Below, one piece after another: positions 1-14,400 of a DNA stretch of 32,730 bases. Where the stretch lies: assembly GCF_000003815.2 (NCBI RefSeq), contig NC_049987.1, positions 5,747,100-5,779,829 on the forward strand, given 5' to 3'. Under the pieces are notes generated by a model. The model was given only the letters and a program-made list of their open reading frames with translations, searched no databases and was not told the origin of the DNA. Both the position numbers and the translations under genes were made by a program. This DNA is from Branchiostoma floridae. Taxonomy: Eukaryota > Chordata > Leptocardii > Amphioxiformes > Branchiostomatidae. Position 1 is the stretch's first letter; every line of letters begins with the position of its first letter.

Positions 1-18
1 TTCACATGTCTAGGGTTC

Positions 19-205
19 GGCATGGAATCCGGAGCCCATCCCTCTCCTTCCATCGCCTTACACTTCCCCAAACATTTTTACACCTGGTTTGAGAGAGAAA
101 AAATCGTGCCTTATCCAAGGCTAATCAGGAATGCCAAGATTTGACCTCGTGACCCCTGGATTTCGTGTCCACTATCCTAGCCTCTCGGCCATATGGACGC
201 CACGA
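19..205 (-). mobile_element. tRNA-derived SINE, second copy
   Basis: This shares with 30158-30362 the blocks GGAGCCCATCC and TCTCCTTCCA, the ACACCTGG segment, AGGAATGCCA and TCGTGTCCACTATCC. On the minus strand the A box reads TGGCCGAGAGGCTAGG; the B box is degraded. The copies differ by many substitutions and small gaps, so they are old. Confidence 0.7.
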
Positions 206-2319
206 CTGTAGTTTTATCACCAGGTCACTACTATTACATCTACACATTCGAGTATACCTGGCAGCTGGGCTACCTGGTTTAACGATCCAACATGGCGGAC
301 AACCCTTACGTCACAGTCACGTGGGTGCGAAAAATCCTTAACACCGCTTTTTTGATGCAAAAAACTTGCCAGTGAAACTTACGACACAACTGCATGCACG
401 AGCCGAGCTGTGTGTCATCAATACAGAGTATAACGGATTTACGATACTATCGTAATGAAGACTAATCGTGCTAATGGGTACATGTGGGAAATCACCGTGT
501 AAGGCCTCTTTACGGCATTACATTACTGCTGTTAGGCTCTAGCTATGCTGGAATTAAATGCGAATGAAGACAAACCAGACGTGAAATTAGTATCATAAAT
601 AACGCCTGTAACTACATTTCGCAATTGCAGAAGTATCGATTGATGAACGCATGTTTGAATGATAGTCGGGTAATGTTTTGAATTCGTGTAAAACTCCTCT
701 TGGTTGAGCAGCCTTTGCCCGGCAAAGCCTTTGGCTAAGCAAAATTCTGCTTTACTTTCAAAAGGTTTGTTAGAATGCTGCAGAACATAGTAGCGCCAGA
801 AGAATGTAACAGAATTGACGTTTGTGAAATCCCAAAGGAGAATGAGATCGATACCGCGTCAAGTAGCATAGAATATGTCACAATGAGAGGGTGATGTACT
901 CTGTAAGTGCACGAAATAGTGAAGTGCATGTGCAGAAAACAATTGATGTTGCGTACAGTTAGATAAAAAGTTAAAGATTGCAAATGAAATTGGAAGACGA
1001 GGCCGACAATTGTAACGCATCAAGCTTTCTGTCTCTTCTGCCCTTAAGCGCTTGATTATCCCAGAGAGCGTTATTCCTAGCTATTGCCTAACTCTTTAGG
1101 CATGAATGTTGAGCCAAAAGTTTTAATCAGAAGTGGCTGGATGCCTTGGCAAGCCCAAAGGTGGTTTATATGTGGGCGTGATCACAATGTTAAAATGCTC
1201 ATCATGTCCCCAGGCCGTTGAAGGGAATATCTATCAGATGGTACAACAAGTACGGCATGACAGCTGAGAGAGACAGACTGTCAGTGTATGATGGATGACT
1301 AGTGAATGGAAAACTAGAGAGCGAACATGACCAGGCTGTGCCTGGCGAACTTGGAGCCTATTTCGTCCGGAACTGAGCCTAAACCACCCCATTGGCAATC
1401 GATGAATCAAATGCCTCCGCTGGTGGGGGGCTGAATGTCATGACTTTAGCGCACTGAGGTCGTTGGGAACATATACAACACAGTACCGAACAGGTTATGG
1501 AGTGCAGAGGTTGTAAAATATACCCATAAACGGACTTTGTGGTGGAGATAAGCTGCCATAGAACACACAAGATTGTAGGTTCGATAAACGTCGGAGCGAG
1601 TCGATCGTTCGTTGTGCGTTAACGACCAGAATGGCAAGTGAGGGATTCATAATGCCTTATATTCCACGCTCCGGTTGAAATGGGTTGAATTAAGAGATGC
1701 AATCCACAGTTCAACTGCGGCCAATGCCTGAGGGTGCGAGGGAGAAGTTTTCATATCATGAAAGATGAAATTGCCGTCCAGGCAAGTAGAGCACGCGATT
1801 TGGTGGTTAGGGACCTAGTTTCTAACCCACAGCGTTGAGTGTTCTGTCGATGATGAATGATTTTATTGCTTATCCGACATGGAGATGTTGATAATGGTTG
1901 CCGTCCATACAGAAGATCAATGCGTTGAGGCCAGGTGTGCATTGGACTTGGAGAAAAGAGCTAATGTGACAATTACCCTGAAGCTGTTTATAGTACTCAT
2001 CATATGTTGCTATTATGCATTATTATTCTATGTCACTAAATAAAAGGAAGATTGCCTTTCAGTTAAGTGTTAGAGATAGATTCAACAAGCCTTAACATCT
2101 TTATCATGACTACATGTAGTTGTGACATCATGTGCCCGTAAGATCACATGCTCAGTGATCGGTCATTCGCGCCTGATGAAGACTGCAGTACTAGTACCGA
2201 CCGTCAGAAAGTAAGACGTGACTTTGTTGAGCCAAAACGCCGTTTAGCAGTTTGTCCTTGTCAACACAAGTTTAATGCTAAAAGTTGAATTTTTCTGTGT
2301 TTTCTTTTTACATGTCTAG
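206..2319. other. Upstream intronic or intergenic sequence, no gene seen
   Basis: No ORF here has a recognisable domain or splice context. A short stretch after an acceptor-like CCCCAG near 1213 reads IRWYNKYGM but lacks the Ig cysteine and soon stops. CCAACATGGCGG at 287-298 is a YY1-like site. Confidence 0.6.
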
Positions 2320-2435
2320 AAGCCCCACGTTGTACATCCCACACACAAGACGCAGAGACGCCGCCATTTACCAGTGCCGGGCTGAAAATGGCATCCACCC
2401 TGCCGGGGTCAGCACAGTCAGTCTGCAGGTCACGT
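2320..2435 (+). CDS. Exon a: second half of an Ig domain
   Basis: Acceptor TCTAG ends at 2319; the donor is a consensus GTGAGT at 2436. The exon supplies the last base of an upstream codon, 38 codons, and the first base of the next codon. The peptide contains RRRDAAIYQCRAENG, the F-strand D-x-x-x-Y-x-C signature of an Ig fold. The matching first half (with its Cys and Trp) should end in phase 2 upstream; I did not find it in 1-2319. Confidence 0.85.
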
Positions 2436-5400
2436 GTGAGTATGTCGGAGACCAATGATCTGTCGTTAAGTTACACGTGGTGTGCACGTGATTTATGGTT
2501 CAGTTACATGTAATCTGCACGTGATTGTCACATGACATGCAATTGCATCAGCTTATAGCAGTAATCATGATATATTTCAAGAGATTCGCATTTTCAAAGC
2601 TACAAGCATTGCAAAGCTTTAGTGTGATCTCTATCTACGCATGCGACCTACGTTGTTGCCTAATGTGATGAAAGTCTAGATTGGCATGTGATATACGTTG
2701 CTGCAACGTCGTGATGTTTTATTAAAATAGGGCCGTATATAATAAAAAAAAGAAATATTTACTGTCATTATACTTTTCATTGAAAATAAAAAAAAGCAAA
2801 TTTCAAATGGGGTTGAACTATTTTCGTAACTCACAAATGTTTGGCCCTGTAGAGACTAAACCGTAAAGGTAGTTCGTATTTCAATGGAGTGTGCTCTGAA
2901 TGGCTACCTATCAATGCAGGTGTTCCTCAGGGATCCCTCCTTGGCCCCTTACTTTTTCTTGTATTTATAAATGACATTGTTGATGACTTATTAACAGACT
3001 CCCGCCTTTTTGCGGATGATACTGCACTACTAGAGATAATTACTGACCCTGTTGCCTCAGCGGACAGGTTAAACCGTGATCTCACCTCAGTTTCGGAATG
3101 GGCTGCTCAGTGGCTTGTTACATTCAATCCCCAAAAAACAGTATTGATGACGTTCTCCTTGAAGAAAAACAAAGTTCGACATCCCCCCTTATACTTTAAA
3201 GGTGTTCAGCTCACTGAAGTCGAATCCCACAAACACCTTGGCCTACATCTCACTAGAGACCTATCATGGTCACTTCACGTGTCAATCCTGGTGACGAAAG
3301 CAATGAAACGCATAAATCTACTGAAAAGAATTTCTTGCTTTGTCCCACGGAAAACACTCGAGACTCTGTACAAAGCCATGATACGTCCCTTGATTGAGTA
3401 TGCCAACGTCGCCTGGTGCGGTATTCTTAAGAAAGACTCTGACTCACTCGAATCAGTACAGGTGTCCGCGGCTAAGGTCTGCACGGGTGCACTAAGGGGG
3501 ACGAATCACAGCCGCATCTTAACGGAGGTCGGTTGGGACACACTTGCCACCAGACGGGAAAAGCATGTACTTATTCACTTCTATAAAATGGCCAGTGGCT
3601 CTGCACCAAATTATCTCCATGAACTGGTACCTCCACTTATCCGTGATTCCACCCCTTATGGCCTTCGAGATGACCAGAACTACCTCCCTATTGCCCTAAG
3701 AACCGAAAAGTACAAAAGATCCTTCTTACCTGCCGCAGTTTTCTCCTGGAGTCAACTTCCTTTGTCCGCCAAAACATCACCATCTATTAGTATTTTTAAA
3801 AGAGAACTAGAGTCTTTCTTTGACAGCCCGCCCAGACACACCCACTACTCCCATGGCCACGGACGCCCTGCAGTTCACTTGACTAGACTCAGACTCGACT
3901 TCAGCCAGCTTAACTCACACCTATTCAAACACCATTGTATAACTAGCCCTACTTGTGAATGTGGGAATTCAAACGAGACAACTGAGCACTACTTGTTGCA
4001 CTGCGAACTATACAATAGCGAAAGGATTCATATGTTGCACTCCATATCCCGTTTAAACCTAGAAGAATTACTCTCGCCTGACCCCCTTAACTCATCTGAC
4101 AATACTTTATGCACCCTTCTCACTATGGGCAGCCCTTTCCTTCCACACTCGATAAATTGTAACATCTTTGACTATGTTTTCAATTTCATCAAAATGACCG
4201 GAAGATTTACTTAATCTGATTTGAAATTGATTGGTAATGCCAGCCTTGTATGCGCTTTAGCCCGTTTTTGTTGTTAGTATTTATGTTATTCTTATGTTGC
4301 AAAATGACGTTTATGTTCATATCATCTTAAGTTATACGTTTCGTTATAATCTCAATTTTGTTACTTTTGTGTGTCATTGTATGTGCATTGTTAGAGCAGA
4401 AGACCTCCATAAGCTCTTTGCGAGCTTCTTGTCCAATGCTCGAAAAACGAATGTGAATAAAATAAAAAAAATAAAAAAATAAAAATATTTCTATATGTAT
4501 GCTTAGATTTTGTTTTACCCCAAAAGATCCCCCTACAATACGACCGTCCTTCGATGAGAAAGTCAGTGTCCTGTTCGGCCAGAAAGTGGATTTTTCGGTG
4601 CAGTGCGAGGCAGACGGCAACCCGAGCCCCAAGGTGAGAATAGTTGAAACACGTAAGGAACGTAGTACGTATTTGCTCATCTTTACTTTTGAAAGACGTT
4701 TGAAGTTTCTTTTTCCTTCCCTATTTTTTACCCACATTATGTTTTTTAATTGTTGTGATATCTAGTAAGGCTTTATTAATTCTTTCATTACACGTGGGTA
4801 TTCAGTGTAATATAATCAGCTGCTGCCGCGCCGCGTGCCTGCGAAGCTGGTGTGTTACGCCGAAGGGCGGTTATACCGGCTATATAGATACAGATATTTT
4901 GTTTTCGCGATTTGTTCGTCAAAGGAATACAATAAAACAAGTATTCTGCTTGTTTTTCAGATATCACATTAACACATACCTTTAAATCAGTTGATCATAT
5001 GCTTGTATTTTAGCGCTACAGAGAAAACATGTCTTAATTGTCATTGATTCTTTTACCTGTCATCATTGTGTTTCTCTGTATTACTGGTGTAGTGTATCAT
5101 TAATCTCTATTGACTGCTGGTAATGCTGAACAAAGAATTGTATAGATTTAGATATACAGATAACGCACACCAGCACAACCATAATGATTTCCTGTATATT
5201 TCTATTTGAATGACATTTATAATAAAATCTTTCATTCGTTCATTCATTCTAGGTACGCTGGAGGAGAAAGGACACCCCGCTGTACTTCGACAATCCCCTG
5301 AGATTCTCCCGTGTCGGGTACGGCGAGGAGGGGCACTATCAGTGCATCGCTTCAAGCAAGGGTTTTCCCGATGCGATCAGAGAAACCTACATTAATGTTA

Positions 5401-8400
5401 TAGGTAAGCACGTCCGTGCATAAAATCATATGATTATGACGAAATTCGATATCCGTCATTTTATCTGGGTAAAAATACGTTTCCATGCAATACGCTAGAA
5501 ATTCGATTTTTTTGTTCAAAATATCTTTTTCTATCTAAATCTTGTAGATAGCAACATACATGTGCTGTGAACAGTACCTACCATCAAAGCAATCAGAGTG
5601 CGTACTGTCGCCATCTTGGGTCTATGTAGCTACCCAACATGGCGGTGGTGGGTTTCATCATCTATAAGACAAACAGCTCTATTCGTACGAAGATTGTACC
5701 CTACGACGAGTATGGTAAGCCCTCTCACAGAGGTTAGAACGCATGCGACAGGAATTCGGGCCCTAACCCTTTGACATATTACCTTGATTCCTGTCACCGC
5801 ACATGCGTTCTGACCTTTCTGAAGGGGCTTATGCATATCAAGTAGGGATCAGAATTGCTAAATGGATAAGAATAGCTTGATACATTTTGTCCTGATGGTT
5901 CTAAGGAAAACCGGACGTACTCGGGGAACCCACCAGCCTCGCTGTCACCAGAGGAGACTCCGTTAGCCTGGTATGTGAAGTGGCCTCTGACCCGGATCCG
6001 AAAGAAATCACGTGGATGTGGAGAGGAAGTGACGTAGACGGTGACCAACAATTTCCAGTAAGTTGACATGATATACAAATTTATCTATATTAGTATTTTC
6101 AATTTTTATGTCAAGATTTTTGACAATGTTTTTAAGTACAAGACCAAATTGTCGTCTCAACTATTATGATTTATTAAGTGGCAATCAAAGATGTCGCACG
6201 ATTTTCGGCTGAGATATGGTGAAAACCACCGTCACTCACGACAAAATTTTTTGTCACATCACTGCCGAATCGAGCACGACTGCCCTAAGAATGTCTTTAT
6301 TTGCTGTCGTAAATCAGTCGCACGACTTGTGTGACAGTACCCTTATTACCACTAGTGTTAACAGTTGCCTGCTAATAGTACAGTGACGCATTTACTGTAA
6401 TTAGTTTATAACGTGTTGCTGAAGAAAGGCCAAGACATTATATTCGTATAATTACAGTAAAACGAGCTGCATTAGTTCGCGAATAGCGGGAAAGAAGGCG
6501 ATAATGACGTTGCCCAAATGGCGCCCATTACAGAAATGCGGGTGTTTTTAAATCATTCCATTAATTTCACATTCACCATGAACGCTTCTTCGCAGCTGCG
6601 GCCTTTTGGGGGTGATTAATTGTCTTTGTTAGCTTAAAGTGCAACTGAGGACACCTGTGTGTCTTTTTGTCTGGTCTAAGCTCAATAGAAAATCACATTG
6701 CTATAAAGTGATCTGAAGTTAATTGGATTTTGCCACATTTCATATTTTTTGTGTGGCTGCAGTAGTTCGTGTGTGTATGTGTTTCTGTATTTTCATAAGT
6801 CATACAGTGATATATAGCTCCCCCCCCAAAAGCACATATGAACTTTGGTGGTTTGATAATTCCAAGTCGGAAATTAAAAAAAAAACGCTTATTTACAACG
6901 TATGGATTGATTTTACTCAACCAACACAATACAACTTAATGCTACATCAATTGTCTAATAGACATTAAAAATATCAGCAAGGCTTAGCATAGATGTATTT
7001 GAGGAGTGAAGTCGAACATCTTCTTGCCTAATTTTACTTTTTTTGTTGAACAATCAACAGGCTCACTGCACTTGACTTTCTACATTTTGTTTCACCTTGA
7101 TTGAACCTACAAGCTTAATGACCTTTACGAATTATGCATCAATATATCCTTTTCCCAAGGCATGGCAATGGCTTCATGTACAATAAGCAATTATTATAAT
7201 GTATTAGTTTTAGCATGTTATCATTGATTCATCAGCACAGAAAATGCGGGCAATTTTACCATACAACATTAAACACAGATGCGTGTGGAGAATGCGATAA
7301 GTAATTTGTTTGATGCATAGAACATGAGTAAATTGCGAGTAAATTGGCAATTAAACACAGTCACAAAACAAATTACATAAATACCATGGATAATTTATCG
7401 TATTCTTGCATATTTAGGACTGTCATTCCTGCAACGATTCCAATATATTTCTTTTAGTTTACATTCTGCTGATGCATTGCTGCTTTGCATTTGTCACAGT
7501 CACTGCTAAGAGAGGTATCAATAATCATTGAATGGTTTTGACAGCTTATAAACCTTTAACGACGTCATCATGAACTGTTAAATAGTTATAACACGTCAAA
7601 TATTTGGGATGCTGGAGTGAATATCAAATCTGTTTGCTTATTTATTACTATTTACAACATTTGTGGAAGGATTAACATAACAGGTGACTAAAACATTTTA
7701 AGCGTGCACGAGGTGTGGCTCTCCTCAAACACACGGCAACCGACTTCACATCCCATACTAGAAGTTATGTAGAGTGATGGAATGTAATCGGAGTAAAGTG
7801 CCTTTCCCAAGCTAGGGCACAGCACTGTTGCCAGCCAAGGAATCGAAATTCTAATTCAATTCTAAAATTTACGACAACAACCCTAAACCACAAGGCCATC
7901 TCCCATCTACGTAAGCCCGTAAGCAGCTGCCGCAAACGATGGAACTACCGAAGATACTCATTAGACATCCGTTCTGATACCGGAGAAGACGCATTGCTGT
8001 CTTCTATTATTCCACGGTCCTTGGTGAGCTGAGCTAGAGCGGTAAAACATTCGGCATGGAAGGACAAGATAACGTAATGCCGCGTGGATGTGCAGAAGGT
8101 GGTTATTAAGCGTGGTTTGCAGGCGCCGAAGTGCTGCTATCTCACCACCATTAACTTTACGCTATTCTCAAGGTCGACTGAATGTCCCGGTAATAGGTAA
8201 AATTACCCCTCCCCACGCCTGTATTTTCCAAGTGCGCATCGAATGAATACACAGCAGTTTTAGTACATCAGGGCCCCTGAGACTAGTTTTATCAACATTA
8301 AAACTGTTTCCAGTTTTTTTTTTTTTCATCTGGACTTTTTTTCTCTATTGCTTTCAATGACTTCAAAGAGATGTCGGTATCATTGCCACCAGGGCCTTCA

Positions 8401-11400
8401 TCAAAATCACGGCAAATTTGCAAATTTACTAATTTACAAATGCTAAATATTTTGCTGCCTAGGCGTTTTGTTTGCGACTAAAAACATAAAAAAAGCTCTC
8501 GCAAGGTCAACTTGAAATAAATTACAAAATGATCGGAAACAATTCATTGTGTCAATAAAATATAAAATCTATAGGAGCCCCTGGTATCCGTGCCCTTAAA
8601 TTGGCACTCGTTTTGATTTCTGATTGGAATTGTCAAAAACTGCTATATAATTTTCGATCGTTCTTAAAGCTCTCTTGCTACTACTCATACACTTTTCATA
8701 GTTCACAGGTGCCCGGAAGTCTGCAAATGCCCTCCTTGCATGGCAATCTGTAATGGGCCAGAGCTATCTTCGTGTTTGTATTTTGTTGTAAGTTCAACAA
8801 TAATTTGGTACCAAAGATAGTATGTTAAACTTTTCTACTACCAAGGTTGGCAGCGATGGCAACGCTAAGGTTTGTGGTATGTTCAACAAGAATAAGGTAC
8901 CAAAGCTAGTGTTTTTTCTACTACCAAGGTTGGCAGCGATGGTAACGTGAAGGTTCGACAGGAGTCGTACGAAGGCGGGAAGAGTGTGAAGAGCGTGCTG
9001 ACCATCCAGAACACCAACTCCGGCAGGACGGGCGACTATGTCTGCAAGGCCGTCAACATGTTCGGGTCGGACCAGCGCCAGTTTAGCGTAGAAATCATCG
9101 GTGAGTATCGATGTCAAATATGTCAATTCTACACCTTGCATTGTTGTCAAAATCATCCGTGAGTATCGATGTAAAAGAATGTTTATTCTACACCATACAC
9201 TGTCTTTGTCCATCAGCTCAGCAATGGCTGTGTGTCTTTCTCGGCCAAACCAATGAGTTGATATAAATGATTTTTTTAAAATAAAGTCTTTGATTATTGT
9301 TGATTGCACATGCCCGTTTACTAGAAATGTAATAAGTCGTTTGGACATGACAGGTACCCTTAGATATTCTATGTCTAAATACGCTTTGTTTACTTTGGTA
9401 TATAATTGTAGAGTAAGTTAGCAACACAAACGCGCACCTGTATTCTGATTTACTGCTACTGTGTGCACCCTTGCAAGGTCATACGCACTAAAAGTTTGTA
9501 GATGATCCTTGGAAGTAGTCTACAAAATCCTCAGATTGATACTTTCTGGTTCAACTATTCCGTCTTTACTTATATACAAAGTAAATTGTATATACAGAAC
9601 CAGAGTGAAGCCGCACTGGTCTCAAATAACGTGTGATCATATGGTTTGCGGGCAGGGACAGTGTTTGTAATGTAGTACCTACACTTATCTATGATGACCA
9701 CCTTGAACTGGCAAGCCAGCCTTGTATCTTAATGCGGTGTTTCAATATGTCATGCACCTCGGTCCCTCTGCAAATGGCCTTCACTCGCACTTCCTGCTCT
9801 TTGAGTGAAAGCAAAGTGCATTCTAATAAAGCCACACTATTATCCCAGATGGACCTGACTACACAGGACTCGCATTTGGAGCATATCTTCGTGTCAATGG
9901 AGCAAGCCGTGTTGCAATCTTTTCGAATAGCTTCATTAGTTTTCTTTTGCCTGAAGCAGAATGTAAAGTATCCACACACAATTCAGCACTTGGCTGTAGA
10001 GTAGGCCAGCTGTGCAAACTTTAGAACTGAATAAGCCATTATTATGATAGCCGGAAACTCTGAAGTATTTGACTATTGCAACTGCATTATCTCACAAAGG
10101 AGAGTGCTTTTTTAGAGTGAGATTAAATTTGGACACAAGAAAGACCAACTTGAAAGGGCACATAAAGTGTAATAGGACTTAAGTGTGACAAGTCACTGCA
10201 TGTGATATACAGTTTGCTATACCCACAAAGCTGTTAGAACTCAGAAGAAAGTCATATGGTTAACCATTGCAAATACAGATGCAAACCCCGCAAAGAAATA
10301 CATAGAAAGCAAAACGCCTTTCTCGCAGTCCAAGACGTATGCCTCGGCTATTCAATATAACCAATTCTTACTACTTTCTAAGCACATCGCCATATTTCTT
10401 CGACTCAATGCATGTTCTCTTTGGAACCCACGAGCAACGTTAGTCTGCGAAAAGTTTCAGGCGACATGAAAGAAAGCAATTTAACTTGCGCTTAAAGGAT
10501 CTTTCTTGTATTGAATCCGAAGTCCGCCCATTCGTCACGCAGTCGAGGAGGCCTGGAGACGTCATGTGTTATTGTCACTGGAGGCACACGCTTCCCTACT
10601 GAGGAATCTTGGACGTGAACTTGCCGATGGAACAAATAAGTCAGGGGCTCGAGAGACAACGAGACTGTTAGCTGAATTATTCAAGTCTTTGGGAGATGTT
10701 CTATTTCAAGAGTAGAATATACGTCCTTGTCCTTTTAAAGACAGTAATTCCAGGCAGAGCATATCAACGATAGCAGAAAGCTGGCAGCGCAGGGCTAATA
10801 ATTTGTAATTTGATGTATTTTGCTGTATTTTATGTATTGGGCTGACTCTTTGTACTAATAGATTTGGGCTAAAGGGGCAGGCATGGCTGTTCGTCTCTCC
10901 ACGAACCGAACCAGCCAATACATGAGTAAACAAGAAAAATAAAATGTAAAAAAATAGCAAGACCGGCTTAACGCAACATATAGAGAAAATAATCAAATTC
11001 GGAAATTTGTGGAATTGAAAATATAATTTCTCAAAACTCCACGATTTCTTGTCTTTCAATGACCTTGTCAATGTTTCACACTTTACGAACATTACGTGCA
11101 TTAGCACAGTTCGTCCATTTTGTTTGTTTATTCATTTCGCACATATAAAACAATATCAAAAATGTATATCATTATGAACATCTTTGCCTAAGGTACCCGC
11201 ATGCCTAATATGATGCCAATCCATCAATCCTTTCTGCAGTTATCCTCTTTAGAATGTCTTGACAAAAACGCCCCTGCAGTTCCGAAATTAAATGTTAGGG
11301 GGCTGAAACCTGCCCCACTTTGTCATGACACTGCAAGCTATCTACCAGCCAAATGTCAAGACCATATCACATCCAGGACAAGAGATACATTGAAAAAACT

Positions 11401-14400
11401 GCCATGATATAATATCCTCATTAATTATGCAAATGTACTCTTATTTTGCATAATTAGTATTTAATCTTGTACAACATTGTCTAAGGTACCTATACACCAA
11501 AAATCATGAAAATCCGTTGTTTCCTTCTTGAGTTATCCTCGTCAGAAGTTTTTGACAAAAATGCCCCTGCTATCCCAAAACTAGACGCTAGGGGGCCCAA
11601 ACTTACGTAATTTTTTCCTGAGCACAAGAGCTATCTAATACTTAAAAATCTTGACCATAGCATGTTCAGAACACCGAGATAGCAAAACCGGAAGTTGCGC
11701 TGCAGTACCAAGGCCACACACCAGGGGGCCCAAAATTGACCTTGACCTTCGTCTTCCCAACCCCTACCTACATACCAAATATCATCGTAGTCCATCAAGA
11801 GGTTCTCAAGTTATGCTGACCACAAATATGCGGACACACAGACAGACACACACACAGACACACACACACACAGACACACTCAAAACTATACCTCCATTTT
11901 TTCATGGAGGTAATAAAGTATAGAAAGTAAATAAAGGTGCTGGAGGAGGGAAGAAGCCTAGCTGGCTTGTAGTTGTCTCCTCCACTTAACTAAACATTAA
12001 CTAACCTATACAAAATGTAGAAAATAAAAAATAAATAAGAAAATAACGAATGAAACATGTCAACAATAAATTCTTAATTTGTCTCCACAGAGCCCCCTAC
12101 TACAATGCTGGCCATCGTCGTGGCTGTAGTGTCCGTTGTTGTCGTGCTGTTCGTCCTGTTCGCCATCTGCGTGGCACGGAGGAAAGGCTGGATCTGTGAC
12201 GAGACGATATCAGGTGACAACATGTTTATACAATCTCACGGATCCATTACAGCATCATTTCACCGGTGCGATGACTGTTGACCTGGTGGCCTCCGGGTTG
12301 ATGAAGTTCATACATGCAGGTAATGGGATACGCACAAATGTATGACACTGACAAAAGGTGTTACCTGAAACGTCTGGCCGTTTCCAAAGTCTATTCGGTT
12401 GCTTGAGTAACTGTTATCTTGCATATCAAAGAGGTTGATACTTTATATTCGGAACGTCAGCGATTCCAATTCAGGGTCAAAACTGGAAACATGACACACA
12501 CTGCCTTCCCTGCACATACTCAGAAATTATCCTCTTCCTCTTCCGGTTGAAGCGACCACAATCATCTCGTTGATTATTCTGTCGCTTATGGGTGGTCAAG
12601 GGTCGAGGCCACCGGCCAAGGTTTTAGGTTGTCACATACGCTTGGAGACCATTGACACAAACGTGTCAATGGTAGAGGCTTCGACAGCCACTTGTGGTAG
12701 CAGGTTCCAATCACTTATAGTGCGCGGCAAGAAAGAGGCCTTATGAGAAAGTCTACAGATTCTGAAGTTGAACAGACTATCCAGGAACGGAATGGCCTTC
12801 GCCTTTTACACAGGATCGTGTAGGAAGGGCTTTTAACTTTACAACCTTTGTAAAAACGTCATCGTACCGCTTTAAACTTTCCTTCAAAGCGATTTCATTG
12901 CGATTTAAAGTGTGTAGGAGAAGTAGATTTATCTGCAGTGCAGACAATTACAAGCGCTAGAACAAGCGTAATTCTCGACCCCACTTTGAGATCGTATGAA
13001 ACGAGATAAAAATGTCCCGTTATATTGCTTGCCAGGTCCCTCAGGTTGTGACTTCTGCAGCAATTATTTGAGGAAAGCGTGCTCATGGTGCTCAGAAGTG
13101 GAGGGCGTGGGTGGATCTGTTAGGCGCGAGACAATCTCTCACTTGCATCTTTGCATTATACATGTATGCCCAGGTCACCACTGCAAAACAATTCAAACTC
13201 ACGGAGCGTCTATACTACTGCTAAAATTTCCGCAATATGTGCATTACTTAGACTCCTGCGAACGTACTGTACTAAAAAGCACCTCGCCACATTGTCGCCA
13301 CAATTACTTTCCATGGTAGCATTTGCGTTAGAAGGCAAAGACGGGGTGCAGAGTGCGATAGGGTTACGTGGCTGGGAATTACAGAACATGATTCGGCACG
13401 GTCCTTACAGAAAATGTCTGTAACGTATCGAAATGCTACTCTATGGTACAGTCAGGTGGGTGGCGGGGGTGAGAACGTCAGAATTTGCTAAGAGTTTTAG
13501 TCTGTTAGAATAATGATAATGGTACAATCGGTGTTACAAGTTAAAGTGCATGGCATTCAGCACCCAGGACAGAGCCAGTCTGAACTACAACGTTTGTTTT
13601 CAACAGTTTACATTTTCTGCTAGTCACTGCCAGTTCGCCGCATAAAGAAACAATGTGAATGTACATGTATATGCAGTTCACTTATTAAAGAGAAGACTGT
13701 AAATATATTAATGTACGTAATTATGTACGTAAGTATCTGTTTTTCCTCAATGTCTTATATTCTATAATGCAGACGCATCCAGTACTGTCTCGTGTACCCG
13801 GTCACCGCCACCATTACCACCATACAAAGAAAAGTGAGTTTTTAGTCTTGCAGTACGAAGTTTGTGTTAAATTTATTGATTAAGTAAGTATTGATATTTT
13901 ACAGGCATACAAAGCATTATGGTTTACAGTATGTTTAACACCTTTTATAAGAACATCATTTCGTTTCTCAACCTCTGTCTTACAAGCAACGTTAATGAGA
14001 AAATACCAGAAGCGTCGTAATCACATAACTCATACCCTTGGCGAAAAGAATATTTTGAATAACGAAATGGATGAGTAGATAGAACAGATGATACATAAAG
14101 GGATTAAAATTCATTTATGTTTTGTGGCACCACACTTTATTGTTAAGCATCAGCATAAGAGGAAGTATTCTTCTGTACTTTTGCTTGCTTATAGAGATTA
14201 AAAATGATCCCTTTTTAATTTGGCCGTTAGACAGGAATTAGATATGAACTACTGACTTTAGGAATGGTCCATGCAACGAAAAGTATGGTAAAGGATTTAA
14301 GTATAGCTTAACTTTGGATTTCCACCACCAGTGAATTAGCCCCGTATTGTGCCCCAATGTGGCCCTAGGGGTGTATAAAGGGAGATGGGCACTGTCGATG

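Noticed and set aside
1213-1291. Possible extra Ig exon reading IRWYNKYGM
   Set aside because: It has a Trp and an acceptor-like AG but no Ig cysteine, no matching donor in phase 2 and an early stop.
4327-4737. 136-codon minus-strand ORF
   Set aside because: It runs across the LINE tail and receptor exon b in antisense and has no recognisable domain.
8794-9348. 184-codon minus-strand ORF
   Set aside because: It is antisense to receptor exon e, whose splice sites, phase and Ig signature are strong; no domain is seen in the antisense product.
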